Notes under the pieces: model-generated
What the model was told of the DNA's origin: nothing
The model's database searches: none
The model's input: the letters and a program-made list of their open reading frames with translations, nothing else
Assembly (NCBI RefSeq): GCF_007993755.1
Contig: NZ_CP042467.1
Location: 3,496,001 to 3,560,000, forward strand
Reading direction: 5' to 3'
DNA length: 64,000 bases
Source of the DNA: Microvenator marinus
GTDB lineage: Bacteria > Myxococcota_A > Bradymonadia > Bradymonadales > Bradymonadaceae
Position numbers and translations under genes: made by a program
In this document: one piece after another, positions 51,824 to 60,896 of the stretch
Numbering within the stretch: the first letter of the stretch is position 1
Layout: every line of letters starts with the position of its first letter

Positions 51824-53407
51824 ATGGATGTTAATCAGAATGCAGTGATTTTGTGGCGCAGACTTATTGCTGTGCGAAGTATTTATCAACAAGTTCAGCG
51901 TCTACCAACGGAGATATCTCGTGCCGTGAGCTCCGTGACTGGTGTCACGCATTCCAGCCTCCTCGATGAGTATCCAAACCCCGAAGAAGAAGACTTCCTG
52001 AAAAGGCTGGAAGGAAACTTCGCGGTTTTCGAGGAAGAACTTGCTACATGCTTGAGGGAAGAAGTGGTCAGGAGCGTTCAAGGTTCCCACTCACCAAAAT
52101 TGCTATCTTTGCTTCGGAGTTTGGAGCAACAGGCGTTTGATGACTTGGAAAAGCTGGACATGGGTACTTCCAAGGCTGAGGCATTTTTGTTGGCCCATCG
52201 TGATCAGTTCTACTACAATTTTACGGCATCATATTCAGTTGCGGCATACTTTGCTGACTCGCTTGAGGAGACACGGCGATTGATTATTGGCGACTGGAAG
52301 CAGCTGATGAGAGAAAAGAAAGCTCAAGGTAGTCAATATGATACACTGATATTCTGGCGTCAGGGTCAAGACGGTCGAATCAACGCGGAACGCTTCCGAT
52401 TTCTTGAATCAGCTGAGATCACTGACTTCAGGGATTTGGAGGCAGAGATTATTCGTACGTTTCGACGGCCGCTCCACCCCATTCACGACCTTTGGTTTAT
52501 TGGCAAATGCTCAGCTCTAGAACATCACATCCGCTCTTATATTGATGTTGCATTGGATGAGATTTTGGAAAGTTTTGAGTCCACAGGATACGAGCGGGAT
52601 TTCGGAAATTTTCCAAACGGGGGGATGGTATTGGGGACTGCATTTGGCGCATATGCACTTGCACGCTTCGGCCGAATTTCAATACATCGCAACGCACGTG
52701 ACAAAGCTCTCAACTGGCTCGTCGGGCAACAACATCCCTCTGGTGCTTGGGGCCATATCGAATTGGACAAGGCTAAGACCACTTACCACCCAGACATTTG
52801 GGTAACATTGGTGGTCCTTGAGGCGCTCAGGTTGGCCCATTTTGAGGCTCAGCACACGATAGCCTCGGGCGTATCCTGGCTTCTCGCACAACAACACACA
52901 GATGGAGCTTGGTATGGTGAAAAAGCCCCTGTTCCCAGTGATGCACTTACCCTCGCAATTTTCGAGTATTTACAGGACGCTTCGGCCGGTGCGGTAAAAG
53001 GACAACCGTTGAATCAGCTTGGCCACGATTTGCTACAGCGTTCCCGGGAGTTTTTGTTGGAGGATCGCGCCAACTCGCTACGCTTGGCCGTTATGACGGC
53101 ACATCAAGGTCTCGAGATGTTGCTTTATAGCTGGCTAGGTGCTCTAAACATCCGTACCATCGATAATAACGCTTCGTTGGGCGTCAGAATCGCCACGAAG
53201 AAGATTAGAGAAGCCTTCTACACAAAAAAGCGGCTAAATCAGGGGCATCTCATGCCCTACGAGAGTGAGATCGAACGGCTTGCATACTTTCGAGATGAAG
53301 TTGTTCATAAAGGTGCAGCTGTTCCTGCGCAAGAAGGGTTTCATCTGATTGGATGCATCATGAAATTCGTGAAGTGGGCAGAAAACGAGCTTGAGGCGGT
53401 TGTTTAG
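51824..53407 (+). CDS. Terpene-cyclase-like toroid protein with C-terminal HEPN-like domain
   Basis: 527 aa. N-terminal ~200 residues are helical and unassigned. Residues ~260-400 contain alpha/alpha toroid motifs of the squalene-cyclase/prenyltransferase type: ALNWLVGQQHPSGAWGH and VSWLLAQQHTDGAWYGE, each with the QxxxGxW-like turn. There is no DXDD (cyclase) motif in this region. The last ~110 residues resemble a HEPN domain (TAHQGLEMLLYSWLG...LAYFRDEVVHKG, an R-x4-H motif near residue 490). HEPN domains are frequent RNases in defence systems. It follows the NTPase gene by 73 bases on the same strand, and its end overlaps the pglX end by 4 bases. Role unknown. Confidence 0.7.
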   Translation: MDVNQNAVILWRRLIAVRSIYQQVQRLPTEISRAVSSVTGVTHSSLLDEYPNPEEEDFLKRLEGNFAVFEEELATCLREEVVRSVQGSHSPKLLSLLRSLEQQAFDDLEKLDMGTSKAEAFLLAHRDQFYYNFTASYSVAAYFADSLEETRRLIIGDWKQLMREKKAQGSQYDTLIFWRQGQDGRINAERFRFLESAEITDFRDLEAEIIRTFRRPLHPIHDLWFIGKCSALEHHIRSYIDVALDEILESFESTGYERDFGNFPNGGMVLGTAFGAYALARFGRISIHRNARDKALNWLVGQQHPSGAWGHIELDKAKTTYHPDIWVTLVVLEALRLAHFEAQHTIASGVSWLLAQQHTDGAWYGEKAPVPSDALTLAIFEYLQDASAGAVKGQPLNQLGHDLLQRSREFLLEDRANSLRLAVMTAHQGLEMLLYSWLGALNIRTIDNNASLGVRIATKKIREAFYTKKRLNQGHLMPYESEIERLAYFRDEVVHKGAAVPAQEGFHLIGCIMKFVKWAENELEAVV

Positions 53408-56400
53408 AACAAGTCGCCTTGGACGAGCTTCAGTTCGTGCACGATCCAGTTTCCAAGGCTGCGGGCTCGTTTTGTTACCGTTTCACCCTGGAGTCTTGTA
53501 CGAGCGCGAATCACCTTCTCAGCGGCTTTATCCATGTTTGAAATGGATTTATACAGAGCCAATACTTCCTTGATCACGGCCCATTCGCGGAAGGCTTCCC
53601 GTGCAATGGGAAGTCGTCGGTCGGAGTTGATAACAAACTCTCGCCCCATTGCTGATAGGCCACGATCTTCCATGATGAGTCCCACCTGTTTGCCCAATCG
53701 CGTATAGCGGTCCACCGTGCGAATAGTCTTCACACCCAGGTACCAGCGCAATTTATCTTTATCCTTGAGGTTAAGCGCGATGCCTTCCAGAAGCCGGGTG
53801 AGCATCACCAACTGGTGCGCATCAGGGATGACCAACTCTTCCTCTTCCTCCTCCGACACTCGCAATCGGCCAGGCAACGAAGAACGATAGGCAGCCTCAT
53901 TGTAGCTATCCATTTCCTGAATCGGCTGAGCTTCGCTGTAGAACACGGATTCATGTTGACCTGCTTCAATGGCTTCAACAACCCGTGCGAAGGCAGCTTT
54001 CCGGATTTGTGGGAGCAACTTTTCGAGCACTTCTGTCTGACTTTCCAGCCCTGTGATGAAGTCATTGCCGAAACCAGAAAGAGTCAATCCAACGGCGTCA
54101 ACGAAGCCCAAATCACTGGCCAATTCTGAGGTGCTGGAACGCCAAGATTCGTCAAAATTGGCCAACGACCATTCCTTAATCCGAGCAACAATTACCCTGG
54201 GTTCACGAATCCCAAAGTGGAGCGCGTAAAGGTATTCGCGTAACGCCACAAGTTGCTCTAAACCTGACCGCTCAGGACGAACATTCAACTTGCCTTCTTC
54301 ACGCTTGGAGGGGCGAAGCTCCAGCACGTTGTCTGGCGTTGGCGATTCTTCATCGCTCGAATCCAGGTCATCGTCGTCCACAATCTCATCATCTTCGAAC
54401 ATGTCTTCTGGTGGGACGAGGTTGCGAAGGATGGTTTCGCGGTTGCGGACTTCGTGGGGATGTGAGGTGGCGAAGGTGGTGCGGGCGGCTTCTTCGTCGG
54501 GGCTCAAGAGGCGGAATTCGATGCCTTGTTTTTTGGAGAGGCGAAGTTCCATTTCCCAGATTTCGGCAGGGAAGTTGGACCAAAGGCCGGATTCCAAGAT
54601 GGTCATGGTGGGGACGAGTTTTTTGTTGGTGCCGCGGCCCATGCGGCGCTCTGCTTCTTTCTCGACTCCCGCAATGGCATCCAATGCGTGGTCGCGCAAA
54701 TAGGCTTCGCGATGAGGGATGTCGCCACCATCGTTCACGTTGCGGCCGCCCGGGCGGTAGGGGGCTTCGGTGATTTTGAAGTCGGCTTGGATTTCATCCT
54801 GGAGGCGAAGTTCCCATGCCCTGGCGCGCTCGGCGTGGTAGCGCCAGAAGCATCCGTGGGCCACGCCAAGTGACGGGTCTTCCTGACACTTTTTATCCAC
54901 GCGCGTCGGCCAATAACGCATCGCCAAATGCGACCAATCATAGTCCTTCTTACCGCTCGCCTGCGCCAATTCCTTCCACCACTTTTTGGGGTCTTTCCAC
55001 TGCGGCTCCAGAAGGGGCCACAGGGCAGCGGAGTTGATCATCACACCATCATCAAGGGTTGGGTCGTAAACCGCGTCAATTTCGCGCTCAGGGCATTTGG
55101 CGTCCGTGGGCGGTGCACCGCGCTCGGCGCATGCCTCCACGTTCTGAATAAATTCTTCGAGCTCAGTTTTTGCTTTGGTGAGTCTATCGAATTCTTTTTC
55201 GGCTGCGGATGCCGTCTTTTTATCGGGGTTATTGCGTGCGGCACGCAAATCATTCAGCGCGCCGTCAATCCGATTCATGGTGGGGTGCAAGTGATCGGCG
55301 AGCAGGACGCGGAGGGTGTTTGCGCCCATGCGGTGGATGTTGACCCAGGCCACAAATGTTTTGTTGCTTGATGAGAGCGGCCAGTGGATGGGGCGGTTTT
55401 CGTACATTTGCCGATGAATATCTTTGAAAAAATCATTGGCGAGCCATTCGCGAAGACTTTTTTTGGAATTAATTTCCGCCCCGAATTCCGCCCATTTTTG
55501 GTGAATAATTTTTGCGGCGTTATGACCTAAGCCATCGCGAAAATGATCTTTTTCGAGCGTCGTATCCAGGAAGAGGATGGCGTGTGGGAGTGCATTTGAC
55601 AGGTCATCTTTTGCTGGGTCGAGGATGCCTTCCCCATGAGCGCCGAAGCGGCCGAGGGCCACGCCAAGCGCAAAACTCAGATGGTCGGTGGGTGGCTCCG
55701 GATCGAGTTCTTCGAAATATTCTGGGAGTGGTTCGTCATTTTCACGATCGACTGCGATTTGCGCCCACTCTTGGACATGTTTCCATGGTGACGGCCCCGG
55801 TTTTTTGAACTCCACAGAGGGTTCGCGATGTGCTTCGTGGAGACTACCGGAGAGTTCGAGAACGCCAAAGATGTTTGACGACTTCAGATCTCGTTGGAAA
55901 GGTAGTCGCGCAAGGTCACCGACTGTAAAGTGAATTGTTGGATTTAGACTTGATGCTATCTCGCGAGATTCCCGCGAGTTGAGAAGACATAATATCGCTG
56001 CGCTCTCTTCTCCAAACACTGTGCGAGCCATATCACCAAAGATTGAGGGAAAGCGATGCCAACGACCACTGAATGTCCCCCCTAGTGTTTGAATGGCCAC
56101 ACCTTGCTTCATATAGAATGCCTCGTTCTGAGGTCTCGCCGCCAAGGTCTTGGATTCGGCACCAACTCGAATCTCCAGTCCACGACAACGCCAATTGATA
56201 ATCCAGCTAAGTGGTTCATGCCAGACCCGGCCCTCGCCACCCTTTATGAATGGTAGCCAAAGCTTACATGACGAAAGATCGCTGACGGTTGGAGCAAGTG
56301 GGACTGCTCTCTTGTTTACTTCCCAAGGCAGCCGGATGGTTCTGTCATTGTTCCCCGTGCAAAGCCCTTGCTTAACTTGATACAGGTCTCCAATGGTTCT

Positions 56401-58632
56401 GGATTCCCCATATGTGGTTAGTCGCGTCTCGTCCCACCAGTAGACGAGGGGCCATTCGGGGACGACTCTGAGAGCGAGCGGATCAAAGGTGTGGCGACCT
56501 TCGTGGCAAAGGGTGGCGGCTCGCTTTCGTTGTGTTCGTGCACGATCATACGAGTTGTCATCTGGTGCTGTTGGCTGAAGCGCAATACTCTGGTCAGGCC
56601 GATGTGTCGATCGATGAACTACACTCACGACAACGCTCAGCACATCGTTGGGTACTTCGTCAAAAGCACCGACAGCAAAGTCGCCCAGTCCACGCAGGTC
56701 AAATGTACCGAATATGTGCTGACGCAGCCCTGAATATTGCTTGATGAACATCCAGTTGCGCATCGTGAGCATCGAAGACACACCGCCCTCGCGCACAAGC
56801 TCCAGCCCACGAAGCAAAAATGCGGCGTAAAGATCGGCTTTGCCGAGCGGGTAATTCTTGGTGATGTAGGTCGTATCCTCCATCTTCGAAGTGCCCTGAT
56901 AAGGTGGGTTTGCGACCACCAAATCGTATGTACCTTCGCGCACCATACGCACAAATCGAACGCCCGCGGCGAGCTGTTGGCCGCGGAGTCGAAGTCCCAG
57001 ATCGTCGCCTCGTGTGTGGGCTTTTAGGAACTTCTCAAGGCGGTCCAAGAGGGTCTCGCGCGCCTGTTCGGGGGCGAGTGATTGCCGAGGTTGTTTGGGT
57101 GCAAAGCCGCCTAAAAGATCGCCCTGGTCGGGGATCGCTTTGCCGAGCTCGTATTTGGTCAGCGCCTCGTCCACCGTCGTGTTGATTTTGAGGAGCGAGC
57201 CAAGGTGGTCGGCACCCCTGAGTGCGTGGACCAACGTATCTGTGAGCGCGGCCGGGATGCCGGTCTCTTGCTCAACTTCTTCGCGAAGTTGCACGAGCGC
57301 CGGATCGTCATCCGCCAGGCTCGCCAGGCTCAAGTTGGACGCCACCAGATTGAGGTTCTCGGGGCGTGCGTTGGGCGCGATTTGCCGCGCTTTTAAGAAG
57401 AGCGCAGCGGCCGCAATCTGCACGGCGCGTGGGTCCAAGTCGATGCCGTGGAGGTTCACCGAAAGAATCCTCTCCACAATCGCCGTGTCCTGCCATTCGT
57501 CGCGATCCTGCTCGCCGCGGTGCTGCGCCTCCTCCCTGTAGAGCGGCACGAGCATATCCAGGGCGACCACCAAAAAGTGGCCGGAGCCGACGGCGGGGTC
57601 GATGAGTTTCAGGTCGCGCAAGGTCTCAGGCGCATGTTTGACGGCATCTTCGGGGATGGGTTGCGGGATGTAGTAGGCCCAGTGATGCTCCATCTGGGTG
57701 TGAAGCGGCATCAGCTCCGTGAGTGCGACACCGCCGTTTTCTGGGCCGGCCTCGCGCTTTGCTCGCCAGTCTTTTCGGCGTTCTTCCAGTGCGGCGAGTG
57801 TGCCGGAAGATTCGGCGAGCGGCGTCCATCCGTGCTTTTGGCATGTAGCGTGCCACATGGGGCCGAGGCTGTTTTGCAGCAACCAGTCTACCATGTAGCG
57901 CTCGGTGAACATCTGCGTTTTGCTTGCGATCTCGTGCGGCTCGACTTTGCCGCCGCTGTTGAGCTTTGCGTCGAGCGCTTCGCGCGCGGGGTCGTTCCAG
58001 TATTGATAGACCCAGCCAAGGGTCATGTCGTCTGTCCAGCAGGAGTCGAGCTCGGGTTGGTTGAGCTCGCTGACCAGGTGGTTGAGGATGGCGGGTGTGA
58101 GCGGGATGAGGTCGGCCACGCCGGCGGGCCCGAAGATGCCGGGGAGGTCGCTGGCGAGCTCCTCGAAGACGAGTTTGAGGAGGAACTCGAACCCTTCGGT
58201 CGCATCGTCTTTGACAAGGGCAGGGGCGAGCGCACGGAAGTCTTTGTAGCCCGCGCTCTGTAAGCCCCGAGAGAGCACAGGAGTGGGCCGTAGCGCACGT
58301 CCGCCCGCTGGTGCGGCTTCCATGAGGCGCAGGATTACGAGCCGGTTTAGGAGTGTGTATGCAGCTTGTAGGATGGCTTCGTGGAAGAAGTCGTCGCGTG
58401 TGCGAGCCCCCTTTTTCCCGGTCTGCACATCCGCGCGCAGCTGTTCATCCATCCACTCTTCCAGACGTCGCCGCCGCGTATCCCTGGCCTCATCCAGACC
58501 AGCATCATGCGCCCGTTTGATGGAGAGCCGATACTCCGCTTCGGTAGCGGTACTCAGGTGTCTAAGGAGGAACCCGCGCAGGTCACGGATGGTTTTGGAG
58601 AGCGCCTTCTTGGCGTCGGAAGTCATCGTCAT
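53404..58632 (-). CDS. pglX: BREX adenine-specific DNA methyltransferase PglX (long form)
   Basis: 1742 aa, longer than the usual ~1200. Start ATG 58632 with GGGGA upstream. N-terminal helical region, then SAM motif I DPAVGSGHFLVVALDML (near residue 347) and the amino-methylase motif VANPPYQGTSKM (near 573), with HGIDLDPRAVQIAAAALFLKARQ between them. Residues ~700-1050 correspond to a target-recognition region with distinctly lower GC than the N-terminal part. The C-terminal ~350 residues are an acidic linker (EDDEIVDDDDLDSSDEE) and helical/winged-helix-like extension. PglX methylates host DNA for self-recognition in BREX. It lies apart from pglZ because the NTPase/HEPN pair intervenes. Confidence 0.87.
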   Translation of the reverse strand: MTMTSDAKKALSKTIRDLRGFLLRHLSTATEAEYRLSIKRAHDAGLDEARDTRRRRLEEWMDEQLRADVQTGKKGARTRDDFFHEAILQAAYTLLNRLVILRLMEAAPAGGRALRPTPVLSRGLQSAGYKDFRALAPALVKDDATEGFEFLLKLVFEELASDLPGIFGPAGVADLIPLTPAILNHLVSELNQPELDSCWTDDMTLGWVYQYWNDPAREALDAKLNSGGKVEPHEIASKTQMFTERYMVDWLLQNSLGPMWHATCQKHGWTPLAESSGTLAALEERRKDWRAKREAGPENGGVALTELMPLHTQMEHHWAYYIPQPIPEDAVKHAPETLRDLKLIDPAVGSGHFLVVALDMLVPLYREEAQHRGEQDRDEWQDTAIVERILSVNLHGIDLDPRAVQIAAAALFLKARQIAPNARPENLNLVASNLSLASLADDDPALVQLREEVEQETGIPAALTDTLVHALRGADHLGSLLKINTTVDEALTKYELGKAIPDQGDLLGGFAPKQPRQSLAPEQARETLLDRLEKFLKAHTRGDDLGLRLRGQQLAAGVRFVRMVREGTYDLVVANPPYQGTSKMEDTTYITKNYPLGKADLYAAFLLRGLELVREGGVSSMLTMRNWMFIKQYSGLRQHIFGTFDLRGLGDFAVGAFDEVPNDVLSVVVSVVHRSTHRPDQSIALQPTAPDDNSYDRARTQRKRAATLCHEGRHTFDPLALRVVPEWPLVYWWDETRLTTYGESRTIGDLYQVKQGLCTGNNDRTIRLPWEVNKRAVPLAPTVSDLSSCKLWLPFIKGGEGRVWHEPLSWIINWRCRGLEIRVGAESKTLAARPQNEAFYMKQGVAIQTLGGTFSGRWHRFPSIFGDMARTVFGEESAAILCLLNSRESREIASSLNPTIHFTVGDLARLPFQRDLKSSNIFGVLELSGSLHEAHREPSVEFKKPGPSPWKHVQEWAQIAVDRENDEPLPEYFEELDPEPPTDHLSFALGVALGRFGAHGEGILDPAKDDLSNALPHAILFLDTTLEKDHFRDGLGHNAAKIIHQKWAEFGAEINSKKSLREWLANDFFKDIHRQMYENRPIHWPLSSSNKTFVAWVNIHRMGANTLRVLLADHLHPTMNRIDGALNDLRAARNNPDKKTASAAEKEFDRLTKAKTELEEFIQNVEACAERGAPPTDAKCPEREIDAVYDPTLDDGVMINSAALWPLLEPQWKDPKKWWKELAQASGKKDYDWSHLAMRYWPTRVDKKCQEDPSLGVAHGCFWRYHAERARAWELRLQDEIQADFKITEAPYRPGGRNVNDGGDIPHREAYLRDHALDAIAGVEKEAERRMGRGTNKKLVPTMTILESGLWSNFPAEIWEMELRLSKKQGIEFRLLSPDEEAARTTFATSHPHEVRNRETILRNLVPPEDMFEDDEIVDDDDLDSSDEESPTPDNVLELRPSKREEGKLNVRPERSGLEQLVALREYLYALHFGIREPRVIVARIKEWSLANFDESWRSSTSELASDLGFVDAVGLTLSGFGNDFITGLESQTEVLEKLLPQIRKAAFARVVEAIEAGQHESVFYSEAQPIQEMDSYNEAAYRSSLPGRLRVSEEEEEELVIPDAHQLVMLTRLLEGIALNLKDKDKLRWYLGVKTIRTVDRYTRLGKQVGLIMEDRGLSAMGREFVINSDRRLPIAREAFREWAVIKEVLALYKSISNMDKAAEKVIRARTRLQGETVTKRARSLGNWIVHELKLVQGDLF

Positions 58633-58840
58633 GGGTGTTTCCCCAGCGTAGCCGGATTGAAGGATTTAATTCTTGTATCACGACACGCTGGAAAGTCGAA
58701 TCCCTAACTCAGAGTACTAGCAGAGTCCGGAAACTGCCGTGATGTGAATCGCCGGAACAAGCGGCTTCCCGGTCACCTTGGTGAGACAGTTTTGGGAGGA
58801 TGCCCCCCTTAAGTGGAATAGTGTGTGACCAAACGGATTT
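58633..58840. other. Non-coding stretch upstream of pglX
   Basis: A short region between the pglX start and the zinc-ribbon ORF. I see no ORF with a plausible start, no repeat and no clear promoter beyond scattered AT-rich tracts. Confidence 0.5.
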
Positions 58841-58987
58841 TCAGTTGGTTTGGCCGCAATCCGGGCAAATGTTAGATACGTTGTTGCCTGGCCGTTTTGT
58901 GCATGGTGTATGCCAACCAGTGCCACAGCGCTTGCAGATATAGTGGCTACAGGACTTTTTGCAAACACTACAATGTACGCGTTTCAA
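58841..58987 (-). CDS. Short zinc-ribbon protein, start uncertain
   Basis: 48 codons from TTG 58987 to TGA 58841. The product has Cys pairs CSVCKKSC, CKRCG, C and CPDCG with His between them, a strong zinc-binding pattern (HCSVCKKSCSHYICKRCGTG then ISNICPDCG-like). A textbook AGGAGG lies upstream, but the ATG best spaced from it (58997) is one base out of frame and meets a stop after nine codons. So either the true start is TTG or another rare codon, or the gene has a frameshift. It lies on the same strand just upstream of pglX, ahead of the defence operon. Confidence 0.55.
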   Translation of the reverse strand: MKRVHCSVCKKSCSHYICKRCGTGWHTPCTKRPGNNVSNICPDCGQTN

Positions 58988-59158
58988 CTTTCCCCATTCG
59001 ATTACCTCCTATATCGTACAGTGGGGTAGCGATAAACCGTTGCGTCAGCATCTGTCAACGTTGTACCTCGCTTGATGATTGCCGCTTCGGCATGACTTCA
59101 CTTGTTTGCGTTTGCGAAGTTTCGTTAGTTCCGAAAAGGTAGTGGCACGGGTTAGGTG

Positions 59159-60676
59159 ATGAAGGTTGACGACTTTGACGCAAGACTTTCCAGTGCTCTC
59201 CGGGGTGGAGTCTGTTCCGTCGCACTTGTTGAAATTGACGGGGAATACAGCGGCTGCGGTTTGGTGGAGAAACAAAATCTTACTTGGGAGTGGTTGAGGG
59301 CGAAATGCAATGGTAGGCCCTGGGTTTTTACCCAGCTTAGCGAGGTTCAATTCGCTGTCCTAGACACCACGGCAACAGATTGCCTTTCAGAGTTACTTGA
59401 AATCAATCGTGACGTGAGCTGTAGCGCTGAGACGTTGAGATTCATTGCAACAGGAGTGAATGTTCACCCAGTCATTTGCGTACGCCCAACTCCAAGCTAC
59501 GAACTCGAGAGATTTTTCAAGGCCCGGATCTTGATTGGTCATGAGAAGATGGATGAGCTTAAGGGAGCAATTGAGCGTCTGAACGAGCGTCTGTTTCCCC
59601 TCGCAGCCGACCAAATTTCTGCACTTCAAACCCCGGTCGCTTTCGCTGAGGCTATTCTTCAACGGCGCGAGGACTTTCAAGCGTTTCTGGTGGTGAGTTT
59701 GAGCCCGCTTCCGCGTTCGGGAACCAAATCTTTTGAGTTTGCTCTCAACGCACTGCTGCTAGCAGTAGCACGGTGTGTTGACCCTGAAGATTTGATTATG
59801 ACGATCGGCGAATGGGTCTTTGTAGGTCTAAAGAAGTATTCCTCATCTTGTCTGGAAAGTATCCAATCCGACCTCCGTATGATTGGCGCATTTCCACATT
59901 CGCTTGTCTTCGCGTGCGGACTTTGTTCAGCCCTGAAAGAGGTGAAGAATCCGCTGGCTAAACTGATAGAAAAGGCTCTCTTGGAACACTGTTGGAAGCA
60001 CCGAAGAGCAGGATTTGAGCTCTTTTCCTATCCCCGCCCACAAACGGCAGCAGCATCGGTCGTGGATCTACAGATGCATTGCATAGTAGTTGCCCTGAAG
60101 TATTTCTGCGCCATCCTCTTGGGGCTAATCGGCAAGCTTGATAGCAATTTGAGACTGGGCTTTCTGACCTCCATGGGCGGTACCAATTTTACGATCAAGT
60201 CTTGGTGTGTGCTTGCAAGCGAACTCCTTGAAGCACTGCGCACGATAGAACCACCTCACCCGATATTGCAGACCTGTGACCCAGAAGAACTTCGGCTGAT
60301 CACTCGTGAAACGATAGTGCGGTATGCTCATCGTGTTGAGTACCTACCTCCGCGCTGGCTAGAGGAAACCGTGAGTTCCCAGATTCCAGAGTTGTGGCTA
60401 GAACTCGACGAGGAGCTTGCGATTGGTCATCGCCTAAACGAGGTCTTGAGTCTTTTGGAGTCAACTCTCGACTCGTTTGTTGGAACATGGCGGGTCTACG
60501 GCTACACCAAAGGAGAGTTGTTTGTCTGTGAAGAGGGTGAGTCTAAACCTTGCCTTCCGACGAGTTCTTTTGGCGAACTGTCTGAAGGACACCTATGGAT
60601 ACAAGCTCCAGATAATAGCCTTTTGCCCTTGGCGCCCATCCTTCATTTTCGCGACAAGAGAGTGGTGATTGCGTAA
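59159..60676 (+). CDS. Unknown protein with degenerate GGDEF-like region
   Basis: 505 aa from ATG 59159. Residues ~165-300 read like a diverged GGDEF/nucleotide-cyclase fold (DFQAFLVVSLSPL...DPEDLIMTIGEWVFVGLKK, with GEWVF where GGDEF would be; LVFACGLCSALKEVKNPLAKLIEKALLEHCWKHRRAGFELF). Catalytic Asp/Glu are not conserved, so it is likely inactive or has changed activity. N-terminal ~150 and C-terminal ~170 residues (ending LWIQAPDNSLLPLAPILHFRDKR) are unassigned. It follows the BREX locus in opposite orientation. The assignment is tentative. Confidence 0.5.
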   Translation: MKVDDFDARLSSALRGGVCSVALVEIDGEYSGCGLVEKQNLTWEWLRAKCNGRPWVFTQLSEVQFAVLDTTATDCLSELLEINRDVSCSAETLRFIATGVNVHPVICVRPTPSYELERFFKARILIGHEKMDELKGAIERLNERLFPLAADQISALQTPVAFAEAILQRREDFQAFLVVSLSPLPRSGTKSFEFALNALLLAVARCVDPEDLIMTIGEWVFVGLKKYSSSCLESIQSDLRMIGAFPHSLVFACGLCSALKEVKNPLAKLIEKALLEHCWKHRRAGFELFSYPRPQTAAASVVDLQMHCIVVALKYFCAILLGLIGKLDSNLRLGFLTSMGGTNFTIKSWCVLASELLEALRTIEPPHPILQTCDPEELRLITRETIVRYAHRVEYLPPRWLEETVSSQIPELWLELDEELAIGHRLNEVLSLLESTLDSFVGTWRVYGYTKGELFVCEEGESKPCLPTSSFGELSEGHLWIQAPDNSLLPLAPILHFRDKRVVIA

Positions 60677-60896
60677 AACGTTCTTGGAGATCGTGAAAGA
60701 GATGGAGGGTCAAGGAGTTGAGACGTCTTCGCCACCTAGGTTCAGTTCTAGGGTCGCGATTGTCTAGGTTCACGGTTTGGCAATCTTTCCAGGCCGGCAT
60801 GGATTGTGCCGCATTCGAAATTTCTTTGTGTTTCTAGTTGACGGAGCTGTTGTCATCTAACACCATCTGGCGAGTAGGACTGAACGATGGTGGCTG

